Of a stretch of 64,000 nucleotides of DNA, positions 1 through 12,000 are shown in pieces (the first letter of the stretch is position 1; each line of letters begins with the position of its first letter). Below the pieces are notes generated by a model. That model ran no database searches. It saw only the letters and a program-made list of their open reading frames with translations, and was not told where the DNA came from. Where the stretch lies: the NCBI RefSeq assembly GCF_947623445.1, contig NC_135248.1, forward strand, positions 4,154,977-4,218,976, given 5' to 3'. Both the position numbers and the translations under genes were made by a program. The stretch is from Clavelina lepadiformis (Eukaryota; Chordata; Ascidiacea; Aplousobranchia; Clavelinidae).

Positions 1-234
1 ATGGTTTGCAAAGAATTTTCAGGTGGGTCAAATGACAAAATGTTACAGTATATATAGAAGAGCAAATATAAAAGCAAATACTCTGAAGTGGGATCATTGT
101 GGACACAAAAGGAGCTATTGCAAACACATTCTTGAAAAAGTTTGCTTTTGATTTGACTGGTTTGTATTGCATGGCTATGGTGCGAGAGTATAATAATGTT
201 TTTTCTCAGACTGAGGAAAGTCTTTGCACAACTT

Positions 235-495
235 AAACTCAGCAATGGCTTCTCATCACTTGAGCCCCGGTTAACGAGCTTGTTTTTGTGCAAGTTCCAA
301 TACACATTTTGCATTTGGTTTTAAATATTTTGTTATATTGCCCGCATTTGGAACTGTTCACCAGAACCACTGAACAGAAGTAAGTGTAGTTCATACCCTG
401 TTCAAGGGTATTATAGTTGTAGCACAACTGGGATTGAACCAAGCTTGAATATTTACAAGTTAGGCATGCTAACTGCTCTGCCATCAAACCAACTG
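235..495 (-). repeat. tRNA-derived SINE
   Basis: On the minus strand the head of this roughly 260-bp stretch has RNA polymerase III internal promoter boxes. An A-box-like segment (TGGCAGAGCAGTTAGCATGC) lies at about 465-485 and a good B box (GGTTCAATCCC) at 430-440, at tRNA-like spacing. A tRNA-unrelated body follows. The tRNA fold is incomplete, so this is a tRNA-derived SINE rather than a working tRNA gene. The tail end is approximate. An 82-codon open frame on this strand reads through the element and is not a gene. Confidence 0.55.
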
Positions 496-1048
496 ACTGA
501 AAAATATTGTCAGTAAAATTTTTATCTAAACTAAAAAAACATTGCTAGCAAAAGTTGGTTATGACTTAAAAAAAGACAGATAGCTAGTGACCTAGGACAA
601 CAAAATTTCATTCATGATAATTTACGCTTACTACACCTATTTATGTTAGCATTTTGTTAAACACAGATATGTGTATAGTGTAGTGATATACCCATAGTGG
701 AATCGGTTTTATCAACTAAAAATTTACACTAGTCACCAAACTAGTTTAAAATAACATCAATATTACATCAAAATAGTTTATTTCAAAAGTCCACTGTCCT
801 AAAAAAGTACGAATGAACATCGAAAATTTGTCATATGCGAAAATATACCGTGCGCTAGTGTAAAAATTGAATTTAATTCTCCTCAGTAGATGTTCGGTGG
901 AAAGGGTATAGCCAAGATTCTTGACTGGCTCATTGCAAGGCTAATACAAGCAATACTACTGCATTGACTGGCACAGTATAAGCATATACAACAACTTCAG
1001 AATATTGAACACAGAACACTAGCCTATAGGTCAATTGAGCCTACTTAC

Positions 1049-1242
1049 CATTTCACAGGATTATATGCATGCTGTAGTAAATACGGTGACCGTTCATTAA
1101 TGAGCAGATTTGGGGTTTTACCTTCATGCAAAGTGGCTGTCATTCTTGCTGACATAGTTAGTCTGGGCCTTAAACTGGCCACATGCAATGGTTTTCTACA
1201 GAACTTCTGCAAGCTTTTAACAATCACAAAATTTAGTTTCAT
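1049..1242 (-). CDS. SPATA20: SPATA20-like (DUF255 thioredoxin-fold) protein, first coding exon only
   Basis: The exon starts at ATG (1242) and ends at a clean donor, ATG|GTAAGT. It encodes a basic leader of about 45 residues followed by NLLINERSPYLLQHAYNPVK, the diagnostic opening of the SPATA20/DUF255 thioredoxin-like family. The family normally continues with WYPWG and a CHWCHVM-type motif. That part is not found in the 1 kb to the left, so the remaining exons lie beyond the window edge. The leader is rich in Lys, Arg and Ser and lacks acidic residues, which suggests mitochondrial import (inference). The gene runs leftward, divergent from the sepiapterin reductase copies. Family assignment rests on one motif block but that block is highly specific. 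Confidence 0.75.
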
Positions 1243-1856
1243 ATCTTTTTAAGTTCTAAAAATATACAAACGATAAAGGTTCAATATAAATCTGGCAGTT
1301 GCCAACCAGCGCATTAAAGTTTTTTGGATACAAGAAACGTACGATTCAAAGCTCTTATTTCAAAGGCTAAATAGTTCAGAGAGTTTTAATTTTAGTATTA
1401 TTACTATGGGGGGTCCCCTTAACCGATATTCCAAAATCCATTAAAATTCTGTTTCGCTGCAGTCAGGAATCAACCAATGCTTCTTTCCCATTGCAGACTT
1501 TCGAAGTTGATCCTCGTTTTTAAAAAAGCGTCGTATCTCCTTCTTGTTAAATATTCAATATATGATTTTCTTAAACGTTGTTGTAACTCAACAGTGTCGT
1601 CTATAAGACTTACAGGCACTATTAAAATAAATTTTTGTCTTGCATATAACTAGGGTTATTACGGTTAGTGTTAAATTAAGATACTCAATTATTACAGATA
1701 CTTATGATTGTTGAAAACTTTGACTAAATAAGAACATAAACTAATTTTTAGCACAAGCCAATAGTCGTCATCTGGACACAAAAGGACATTACAACGCCGG
1801 TTACGTCACCGGGTATTGAACACGGCAAGATTATTGCGAGCCCATGTGAGCGATTA

Positions 1857-2694
1857 TTGCGTTGTAACAACTCGGCACCAAAGATAACTTTCCTTGTATA
1901 TCATACCTATAATACCTTAAATGAGATCGCGGTCCTGACTGGAAGAAATCAAGAAAAATTGGACAATGCACAAACAGTGGTTAGTTCTTTGTGCACCTGT
2001 GATGGTGTGAAAGTGAATGCAGTTATGACTGATCTTGGTTTTGCAGATAACGTAGAAAATTTTGTCGAAAAGTGCACGAAAAATTATGATGCCAAAAAAT
2101 TTCTGTCAGCCATTATGTTTCACAATACAGCAGCTCTTGGTGACGTTAGTTTGAAAATGGCAGAGTATGCAAACCGAAATACAATATCCCAGTACATGAT
2201 CATGGACCTGAATGTTTCAAATGTTATGTTTTATATCACAGAGTTTCTCAAATTCTTTTCTAAAGCTGAAATGCTTCACGATATATGCAACCTCACTTAC
2301 ACTTAAACCACTCCCATCTTGTGCTCTGTACTGCACTGGAACAGCTGCAAGAAATATGATGTTTAAAACGTTAGCTGCTAAGTGCCATGATGTTAAGGTG
2401 TTAAACTGGTCCCCAGGTCCAATAGTAACCGACACGTTTAACGAGTTGTTGAAATCCTGGCATCAGGACTTGGCCCAAACCTTTATAATTAAACGAAATC
2501 AGATAAAAAGCTGTGTTAAATGTAGCGATTCTGCCGAGAAATTTCTCAACTTGATTATGACAAATGGTTTTACTTCAGGAGAGCTTACTAATTATTATGT
2601 TAGGAAAAACTTCCATGTTTATTTGAAAATCAGAAGTGTTTGCAAATCAGATATACCAATAACTATCATCCATAAGGAATTCGAGTATTATTAA
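1857..2694 (+). pseudogene. Decayed sepiapterin reductase paralogue
   Basis: This intronless stretch is clearly similar to the intact gene 1.2 kb downstream. Shared blocks include LTGRNQEKLD, DLNVSNVMFY and PSCALYCTG. It is broken in several ways. The N-terminal NADP-binding glycine loop (TGATRGYG in the intact copy) is missing, with the preceding block joined almost directly to VLTGRNQEK. No ATG begins the frame. The reading frame shifts at about 2290-2310, between the DLNVSNVMFY block and the PSCALYC block. The catalytic Lys of Tyr-x3-Lys is Thr here (YCTGTAA instead of YCTGKAA). It therefore cannot encode an active short-chain dehydrogenase. It is best read as one half of a tandem duplication that lost function. 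Confidence 0.8.
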
Positions 2695-2699
2695 GTCAC

Positions 2700-3545
2700 A
2701 ACTCTTCATTCAGGCCTCTTTATGGCAATGTATAATTTGCATGTTATCGCAATAATACTGTTGATAATTTTGCACTAATGGTGTTAACTGGAAAAGGTTA
2801 AATAGCTTTCGGTTACCATGCTCAAAGTCATTCTATGGTGTTTATCCAGTGTCCAGCTGGGCTTATGTGCAAATATAGGCTCTTTCTTTCTGTGTATATT
2901 TGAAGACCACTGGCATGATGGTGTATGCAAATGCATATGTTTTCCATCGGAAATCATTGAAGACGTAAAGTAATTATTTTATTTTTACCCTTAGAGCAGG
3001 ATTCATCAAACTTTAATTCGCCTCACTGTGCCACTGCTGCAGATGAGGTTATTGTGAACAACGTGGGTATCTGGCCTGCGGTCAGTTGTCATGCTTATAG
3101 CTGGCCCTTTGCAAAAAAAGTTTGTTGACGCCTTTAGAGGAACCAGGTTTTTAACTTGAGTGTGTTGTCAAGGTGTGAAGTGTACTACCGGCAAGTGTAA
3201 GTTTCTTCATGCTTTAGTGTTGGTGGCACAATGATTTTACTTTTTTTGTGAGTGGGTCACATATTGCATTTATTAAAACTTCTTGACTAGTGATTTACAA
3301 TTGAAACTAGGTATGCAAAGTTTTGGTGCCAAACATTTGCAAAAAAATCAGGAAAGTTTACATCAGCAATACCATATTTGAATACCAGAATTTTGTTTGA
3401 CATGCTTACTTTGTAAACATTGTGCAGTGTAATTCTATGTCAATGAAATTGTCAAATATCTAACAATGCTTACTACAGTATAATTCCATTTTTATAATTT
3501 CATTCCAAAGACTTAGATAAGGTGCTGAGTAAACCTAGGTATTTG
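2700..3545. other. Spacer between sepiapterin reductase copies
   Basis: AT-rich spacer with no supported exon. A candidate splice acceptor (atttgcag) lies directly before the start codon of the next gene and could be a 5'-UTR or spliced-leader acceptor. That reading is inference. Confidence 0.4.
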
Positions 3546-3550
3546 CAGCA

Positions 3551-4339
3551 ATGTCCTCAAATCCTTTTTCGAAAACCTCCTTTGTCATTATTACTGGAGC
3601 AACAAGAGGTTATGGTCTCGAACTTGCCAAGGTGATTGCTCCTGTGCTATGTAGAGATTCTGTTTTAGTATTAACTGGAAGAAATCAAGAAAAATTAGAC
3701 AGTGCACAGAAATTGGTTAATTCTTTGCGTTCCAGTGATGATGTAATAGTAAATACAGTTAAAACTGATCTTGGTGTAGCAGATGATGTTGAGAAATTTA
3801 TTGGGAAGTGCACAGAAAATGTTGATGTGAAGTCATTCCAGTCTGCTGTGATCATTCACAATGCAGGAAGTCTTGGCGATGTCACTTTAAGAATGGATGA
3901 ATATTCCAGTCAAACTGCTATATCTCAGCACATGGACCTAAATGTTTCAAATGTTATGTTTTACACCGCCGAATTTCTCAGGTTGTTTCATATGAGTCCA
4001 GTAAAATGCTTTGTGGTGAACATTTCTACTCTCTGCGCTGTTGAACCCTTTCCATCATGCGCCCTTTACTGCACTGGAAAGGCTGCAAGGGATATGATGT
4101 TTAAAGTGTTAGCTGCTGAGCGCCCTGATGTACGAGTGGTAAGCTGGGCCCCCGGGCCAATGCCAACAGAAATGATGGAAAAAATGACAAACAGCTGTGA
4201 TAGTAATAAGGGAGAAGCCTTTCGAAAAATGAAATCTGAGAAGACGTACGTTGAGTGTGTTGATTCTGCAAAGAAGTTCTTAAAGTTGTTGGTGGAAAAT
4301 AGTTTTACATCGGGAAAGCACATTGATTATTACGATTAG
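3551..4339 (+). CDS. SPR: Sepiapterin reductase (short-chain dehydrogenase)
   Basis: A 262-residue single-exon protein; the human enzyme is 261 residues. It would reduce 6-pyruvoyl-tetrahydropterin or sepiapterin with NADPH in the last step of tetrahydrobiopterin synthesis, in the cytosol. Visible features in order: a Rossmann loop TGATRGYGLELAK at about residues 15-27; an NAG motif (HNAGSLGD) near residue 100; the catalytic Ser in VVNISTLCAVEPF; Tyr-x3-Lys in ALYCTGKAARDMMF; then a WAPGPMPTEM segment. The C-terminus, FTSGKHIDYYD, matches the family's substrate-binding end. The start is the only ATG before the Rossmann core. A decayed copy lies just upstream. Confidence 0.93.
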   Translation: MSSNPFSKTSFVIITGATRGYGLELAKVIAPVLCRDSVLVLTGRNQEKLDSAQKLVNSLRSSDDVIVNTVKTDLGVADDVEKFIGKCTENVDVKSFQSAVIIHNAGSLGDVTLRMDEYSSQTAISQHMDLNVSNVMFYTAEFLRLFHMSPVKCFVVNISTLCAVEPFPSCALYCTGKAARDMMFKVLAAERPDVRVVSWAPGPMPTEMMEKMTNSCDSNKGEAFRKMKSEKTYVECVDSAKKFLKLLVENSFTSGKHIDYYD

Positions 4340-5095
4340 ATACATACTAACCAGGATTTTACTTTTAAATATGTCATTTTCATTAACTGACTTAGTACCG
4401 ATAGCATAGCTATGATCATTGTACTGTCATAAAATCATCATCATGATACAGTTTTATATGGAAGTGATTGTAAATTCCCATATCGCTAAACGTCAGCCAC
4501 AGTTTGATTTACTTTCTGATTATCTTTTTTGTACTTTTAAGACTTTGACAACCGACAGTGAACATAATTTGTATTAGCGCAATACTAAGTATTAATTCTA
4601 TTTTGTATTGTTAGTTGTTTGCTATGCTATGCTATGCAATTTTTTGCTTAAGTATCTTCTTGATTTTGATGTACCTTTTACTGGTGGTAACAATTGTGGT
4701 AACTACTAAGAATAACCGCACTCACCTTTCGTTTGTATCTTGTGGTGTAAATTAATCATTGAATATGTGCAGGTTATAAGCTTTAATACTTTGCTGAAAT
4801 GCTAGTTCAGACTTCTTTTGCAACCGTAATACCATTTAATCACCAATAAGTTGAAAGTAGGGAATATATATGTGTAATAAGGTGCTTAGTTTTTTTATTG
4901 TAGACAGCTGTGCAATGTAATTATTTTATTAATTTTAAATTTGCAAGTCGAAACCTTCATTGTGGTAATGTGGTTTTATCATAGTTTCTAAACAATCTGG
5001 CTAATTTTTTCCAGTATAACACACTTAAGATTTTTCATTGTTGATTTGTAAGTGTATGAAGATTCAAACCTCTTTGCTTGTCTGTGGTGAATGGA
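4340..5095. other. Intergenic spacer
   Basis: AT-rich spacer with a short ctatg tandem repeat near 4622-4637. No gene-like signal is seen. Confidence 0.4.
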
Positions 5096-5098
5096 AGG

Positions 5099-6031
5099 AT
5101 GAATGTAATAAATCTGACACCGGAATCAAAACGTTGCTTACTAAAACACACCAAAGTCAAACACTGTCAACTTCAGTCATTTTTGGCCAATGTTACTGCA
5201 GTGCTACAAGGCATTAAACCATCTTATCTGCTGGATTCTTTCTCTTGCACTCCATCAAAGGTACAGGAGATAATTTCATTGATATTACCGGATGATGGTC
5301 TTAGGAGTTCTATGGCGATATTGGCCTTCGAAAATGGAGAAATCTTTTTTGCTAACCTAGCGATGTGTGTACTGAATGTGAAATCATCTTTGGGAGAGTT
5401 GAGAAGTGCTATGCTTAATGACACTTACCTTTCAGTGAAAATTGCATTGATAGATGTAAGTAACACGCTAACCTGTCCGGTTTTATTTAATCAGTCTGAA
5501 AGAGAGACTCAAATGGAAATTATGCAGACTTTTTCTTCGACCCTAAAAATGCTTCAAAATTTGCAAAGCAACTTGCTACCATCTGAGAGTATGTCCGCCG
5601 ATGTGGCAAACAGCAAACTAAAAAATGAAGACGTTGATACTCAGCAGATGGTCCCTGTACTCTCGTGCCACCTGCCACTTGATTGTAATCTGTGCACTGT
5701 TTATGGAATGTTGTTGAATTATCCCGTCATTTATTGGCATAATCGTAGTAGTGACAACAACTGTTTAAATATGACTGAACTACATATTGTTAAAATATCA
5801 TTAAAATCTAACATGATGCAGAGCTGTGGTAATAAGAATGATAAGGTATGCAATGATGTTAATTTTAAAGAGATATATTCGTTTTCTTATCCACAATCTA
5901 CTAAACAATTGCTTCAAAACTTAGTGGAAAACTGGATTAACAGAATGAAAGAAAAGTTGTTAAATTGTATGAAAGCTGGTTCCTTTAGGATTGTGGAAAC
6001 TGTTGTCATTGTTCCAGTTGTAATTTTTTAA
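5099..6031 (+). CDS. C1orf74-like protein (UPF0739 / DUF4504)
   Basis: A single-exon protein of 310 residues if translation begins at the first in-frame ATG (5099); the frame is open for seven more codons upstream without an ATG. It resembles the vertebrate C1orf74 family in length and in spaced motifs: DCNLCTVYGMLLNYPVIYW near residue 205, then NCLNMTELHIVKI, IYSFSYPQ, and a C-terminal helix ENWINRMKEKL. The biochemical role of the family is not known to me. Its stop is 48 bp before the IMMP2L start on the same strand, with no polyadenylation signal between, suggesting an operon. The family match is from memory of motif order. Confidence 0.6.
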   Translation: MNVINLTPESKRCLLKHTKVKHCQLQSFLANVTAVLQGIKPSYLLDSFSCTPSKVQEIISLILPDDGLRSSMAILAFENGEIFFANLAMCVLNVKSSLGELRSAMLNDTYLSVKIALIDVSNTLTCPVLFNQSERETQMEIMQTFSSTLKMLQNLQSNLLPSESMSADVANSKLKNEDVDTQQMVPVLSCHLPLDCNLCTVYGMLLNYPVIYWHNRSSDNNCLNMTELHIVKISLKSNMMQSCGNKNDKVCNDVNFKEIYSFSYPQSTKQLLQNLVENWINRMKEKLLNCMKAGSFRIVETVVIVPVVIF

Positions 6032-6079
6032 CATTTTGGTCACTTTTCAAAAAGTGCGGAGTCATCTAAGGATAGGAAA
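6032..6079 (+). promoter_or_regulatory. Very short intercistronic spacer (possible operon junction)
   Basis: Only 48 bp separate the C1orf74-like stop from the IMMP2L ATG. The spacer has pyrimidine-rich runs followed by AG sites (for example catctaag 10 bp before the ATG) that could accept a spliced leader. It has no AATAAA. Tunicates are known to resolve such pairs by trans-splicing. Use of that route here is inference. Confidence 0.4.
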
Positions 6080-9000
6080 ATGATGCTTTGCAGACAATGT
6101 ACAAGAAGACTGATCTTTGGCCATTCAAGAAAAATAGAAAATTTCAAACCAAACCTGATCATATCCAGGTCTTTCAGATCGTAAGTTTCTTTTATTCATA
6201 TTTGTATTTTGCCAAGTATGGCGTGATGCACTTAACTAGCCCCCTATGCTATTAACTGGTCATGTAAACTAACTATCCAAATCAGTCATATCTCTTTCTT
6301 CAATACAGTAGAACCACTGTATGGTCCCGCTGACCATAGTGAAGTGGTCATATTAGCGGGTTGGTCTTGTACCATCATTTGCTTTACATGTGTGTCAACA
6401 TTTGACCTTGGTAAAACTAGAAGATGGGCACTTTTTTCTTTAATCAGATCTTTATATACTGAAGAAATTTTTAACTGGAAGACGTCGTGTGATGTTGCAT
6501 TTTATAGCGTTTTCTTTTTCTGTGGGTTTTACTACGTAGACAACAAGTTCTTGTCTGTTACGGCGGTCAGTGGACGGTCCATGCAGGTGATTGTGATTGA
6601 CTTACAATTTACCTTTTAATATCTTAATATTCTAGTAAGTTTTTCATAGTAAGCAAAGTTTGGTTGATTCTTTTACCACTCGATATGTTTTATTTGAAGC
6701 CTACTATAAATCCTGACGATTTACCGCAAAAGGATTGGGTGTTTTTGGATAGAAGGCCTCAGTGGAATCACAAATCTGTTCAAAGGGGAGATATTGTTAC
6801 TTTTAAGTGAGTACAATTACTTCGTTGTACATTGCTACACATAAAGAAATTTCATAGTTTTCTAGTTAGTCTATTGTCAATTTTTGTGTGGAGCAATTTA
6901 TGTGAGAACCTTAAAGTTTGTCACGTTTTTCATTATGACCTTTTTAACTTTGAGTAAGTCTTTAAATTTACACCTTTTCAGTCTCCCACACTTGGATTTG
7001 TATGAATTTAAATTTTTATCATTTCAATTGGTCTCATCTCATCCTTTATTTATCTTGGCTTGGGTTAAAATTATCAAAATTTAATTTATTTTTCAGCTTG
7101 ATTTACTGATTTAATTTCAAATTTTAATTCATAATGGTGTTGCTAGCCCCAGTTATGTCTGTTACCCAAACTCCAGACTTTTTGAATCTGTGCTTCTGAT
7201 AATTCACTGAAACCTTTTAACGGCAATGAGTCTACGTTTTACGTACAAAGTATGAACAAGTTATGCAAAATAGTTGTTACTGATCAGTTGCAGCCAGCTA
7301 CAATCTCTGATAGACTGCACAACTTCTTCCCATTGCTAGACCAGTGATTCTTAGTGTATGTGTCACAACCCAATTTTGGGTCGTTTGTTGATTTTGGTGG
7401 ATCCCTGGCACATGTGATGAGATTAATTATTAATTATTATAGGTTTACATTTATGATAGTTCATAAGCAACAATATAGCAACTCAAATTGCAATGTTCAT
7501 ATGACAATCTTTAACATATCTAAATTAATTTCTGTTAGTATTCTTGTGATCTTATGATAGATGATGCCAATGTCATGTTCATGAGTCATTCACCGTGAAA
7601 CAAGGCTACGTAACAATGATTCTTGCAAATTGTATAACAAACGGTTAATGAAACGTTTGGTTAATGAAACAACACTCCAAACATAAAAGTTATCGTTACA
7701 TTACATGAAACAACAAAAGTTCCGGTAGGTCCAAAACACACATATCATTTTGTTCATTTAGGACAAAGGGATAGAATTAACAGCATTGCAACAGTGTAAG
7801 CCATAAACAACCAACCTTTTTACATAGTGATAGTTTGTTTAACAGCAAGCAAGGTAATATTTTACATATTATACAATTTTTGGTTGGATTAAACCTTAGA
7901 AAATTGCTTGCACATAACAAAATATTACAAACTGTTGTTTGATACATCATATAGTAAGGTAGAGCACCCAGACTTATGGTTCTTAAAATTTTAGGGTGCT
8001 CCAAGAAAGTTAAAAAAAACACTGACTTAGACAGGGTAAGGAAATGGGAGAGCAAAAAGGAAAATTACATGAAAGCCGTACTGGAAGATGTGTCAAGCAG
8101 TTTATCTCTAGGTTTTCGTTTGTTATTGATTATTCCATCTTGTATTAAAGGTTGAAAAATATCATTGAATGGGGTTTCTTCTTTTATCACGCGGTTGTCG
8201 TCAAGGCCCACATAACCTGTATCTTTCCAAATTTGTGGTTTTTGGCAATGTCGTCCAAAGAAAAGTGCGAAAACGACACATCCGGCTAGCACTGATAAGC
8301 CTGCACAAATTTACACAAGGACAATAAATTGTGGCATTGGAGAATTTGGAAATGCAATAAATATCGTAAGTAAGCGGCAAGCTCATGCAGCATTACAAAA
8401 ATTCATTGCACCCTCCCCAGTCGCTTTTTTGCCGGTTCAGACAATTATTCAACACATTTCAGTGAACTTACAGACTAATATGCTGATTATTATTGCTGTG
8501 TTGTTAACAGTAGCAGGTAAACGATTCTTTGTTACAAATTCCTTGCAAGAGTGCCCTCTTTGAAATGGTGAGCGACAATCCATTTTCAAGCAGCACTGAA
8601 ACAAAGCCAGTCAGAAGTAGTTCATTTCAGAACAATGATTAACCTAAGACTGTCTTTAATGTAAATTTCTGATACCTTGTAAATTGTAGATGGCACCAGA
8701 TGTGTAATGTTAAATTGTTGCGTCTCAAATTCCCAAGCCTGAATAACGCTAAATTGCGGTAGATCGTCAAGATAAAGTAATCTGGCCGAAAAATTACAAC
8801 AAAGTGTCATTAAAATAATCTCTGCAAAGCTTGCTTCGAGCCTCACTCAAGCATTGATATTGTTGCAAGTTTTGTCCATCACTGCAGAGTGAGTGCACTG
8901 TGAGTGAATGCAAGTTCAACTTAAGCAAAGCTTAAGAAAAAAACACTTATGTTTACTGTCATGTCATAATATATCATGTCTTATAGCACCCACAGCCAGC

Positions 9001-12000
9001 CGTAATACCTATCATTATGTGCCAGGCTTATCTGTAATTTGCAGTTGTTGACGTCATGAAATAACTCAATGAAATCTGATGACACAGTCCAAGTAACTAG
9101 TGCATTTGTGGGAGCAACATCTTTGATTTGAATATCAGGAACGAAGAGGTCTTTTGGCTTCTGCAAAGTGATTGTTTCTAAAAGAAAAAAGCAAATTTTG
9201 GACTCTTCTGTTTCACAGCAGTAAAATACTGTGTGAAGTACAGCTTACCTGTTTCTAAAGGTTTTTGTGGTGACATTGCATGTTTAATAATAGACCTTAT
9301 TATTGTTGACAATATTGTGGTTGACATGTTTGCTGGGTTTGTTGATTTGCTTTTCATGGTCAATGGTAATGCTGAAGTTGATAAATCTGTATTAATTAGA
9401 GACACAGATGTTGTTGAATTCACAGCACTTGTTGCTAGCTCTGTTGCTTCAGATGCTACAGCAATTTGAGTTGTTGCAGTGGTTCCAGCGGTAGCTGTAC
9501 TTGGAAATTTTGCAGATGAACTGAACACTACATCTACTGCCCTGCTATTCATCCCTCTTTGATTTTGTGCGGCACAAATGTATTCTCCAGACTTTGGGTT
9601 CTGAATTATCAAGATAAGCTAATTTTAAAGTGGTTCGATTTAACTGTTTTGAAGAATTCAGTTTCATATTATAATTATAGGTATGACTTTGAAATGCATA
9701 TATTAGCTTATGAGAAGACTTATGACTACTTTATCTATATCACATGGAGACATTTTCAAGATATTTTTCAATTTACACCATTATTGAGTAAAATACTTCA
9801 GTTTACTTCTATTGTCAGAGTTCCATATTTATCAAGGCTCATTCCTGGCTGTTTTGCTTCTGTTGAATTATTGATCAAAGTTCCATCTGGTAAAAACCAA
9901 ATTATTGTTGGCTCTGGGTTTCCAAAAGCTCTGCGAAGAATTCAATAATTGTTTATTTAACTTATTTTCAAAAACATTTTCTTTTGTTTTTATGCTAGAT
10001 TGAACAGTTTAATTTGCAGTGTACAAGAGTTTAATCAGCTGTACAAGAGCTCGTTTGGTTATCGCAGAGTTTAATTTAATTTTGGCCAATATTTCAGAAA
10101 TCCTCACAGATTAGTTTCATCAGGGTTAAGAGATAAAACCAACCAAAGGCACTTGGCCCTGTTGTAGTTAACTAATGACGGTTATTGAAACATTGACAGG
10201 TGATAAATAATTCTGTTATCACCAGAAGTACATTTGCGGTTGCCTGATATCAACCAAAGTATTTTGCTGGTAAACTTCCTGCAATTTTTCAATGATATTC
10301 ACAAGCAAGTACAAAACGCCATGTTAGACAGATTACGCAAACATACATGATGTATCTAAGTAAATGATTTTAAACGAACCTCGTATACAAATGTACTCAC
10401 AAGCAATAACAACAAGTGTAGTAGTCACCTGCACTTCAGTGTAAGAGCTTCATTTTCAGTGATAACTATGTGAAGTGGAAACGTTGGCTGCACGGCAGGT
10501 GAGCAAGTTTCCTCGTCAAAATCAGTCAGTGGGTTCCCACGTAGATTTGGTGGGTTAGCACACACTACGTCCTCGCCGGTTTCGATTTTTCCATCTACAT
10601 CTGAATGAATAACAGAAATAGTAATTTATCACTCTTTAATATCTTTTACTTTTTTGTTCATTTATGTCTCAGTTACCTTTTGCCACATCTGCTGACAATT
10701 GCTTCACCCAACTCGTCATGCAATTGCAATTGATAGGGTTTCCTTTAAGAATCAAGTGTCGTAGCGATGGTAGACTTTCCACTATGTCTTGATATACAGT
10801 CTCCAGCATTGTATCGAGCAGATCTATTGTAGCTAGCTCTGGACATCTGTCAAAAGCATGACGGGAAATGTAAGCTAGCTTTGGGTTAAAAAACAAGAGG
10901 AGAGTTTCCAAAGTGGGGAGATTTGTGAATGCTCCTTCATCTATAATGCTCAGTTGTTTTAGGTCTGTTAGTTCAATAGTATGAAGATTTGGGAGGTTTT
11001 GAAATGAACCAGGATGTAATTGTTTTATGTGGTTGCCATTTAAGTTGAGATATCTTAGCTTTGGGAGTTGTAACAACGCTGCTGTGGGAACAACCTCAAT
11101 TTTGTTATCGGCTAGGTCAATAGTTTCCAGGTTTGTCAGCCCAAAGAAAGCATCGTCCTTAATTTTCACAATTTCCATTTCATCCATCACCAAAATTTGA
11201 AGATTTTGTAAACTGTTCAGAGTTCCTGCTGATATGATGTTGTTTTTCCACCTGTTCCCACCAATGCTGAGGATCTCAAGTAACTCAAGCGCAGAGCAGT
11301 TTCTGATCCAGGAAAAATCCTCCATCTTGTTAAAATCCAATTTTAAAACCTTCATGTCTGTTTGCTGAGAGCAGACATTTTTTGCAAAGCCACGGATCTC
11401 ATTGTTTAGCAAGGAAAGTTCGTTTAAGTAAGGAAATGTTGTAAAAATATCGAGCGATACCTCCGATAATTTATTATTATCTGCCACAAGCTTGTGTAAA
11501 GTAAGCACAGACTTGTCACTGTCAAAGTTTTCCAACTCATTCTTCGATATGGATAGTTCACTAAGATTCTGAAGCTTGACCACGCGGTCTGTCAGCACTC
11601 TTGAGTCGTTGATGAGGTTTCCATCCAGAATTAAAACCTGGGTATCCTCCGGGATTACAGACGGTGGCTCCTTCATCTGTCTCCGGCTGCAATCCTCCAT
11701 CTTCATCCACCTTGTCAGGTGCCGAGGAAGAGATTCTGGTCTCTCGCTAATCTTACAATCACAGCTTGGGGAGCAGTTGGCTGGCAGCCATGTATCTTGG
11801 GACTCGGTCAAGCTGACAACAACAGCGACCAGTGTAAGACAATACACGAACATCACGTCAGCCATTGTGCTAAGTACTGCATTGATAAAAAGCTATAAAT
11901 TTAACTTTTGAATGTGCTACCCACTAATTAAATTCATTTTTCGTCTTTCTGCTGTTCATGGTTATGTTTGACTTACACATTTTTTTCCAATAAGGTTTTT

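Noticed and set aside
9233-9948. Plus-strand open frames of 78 and 129 codons
   Set aside because: They overlap LRRN exons 3 and 4 on the other strand and are their shadows.
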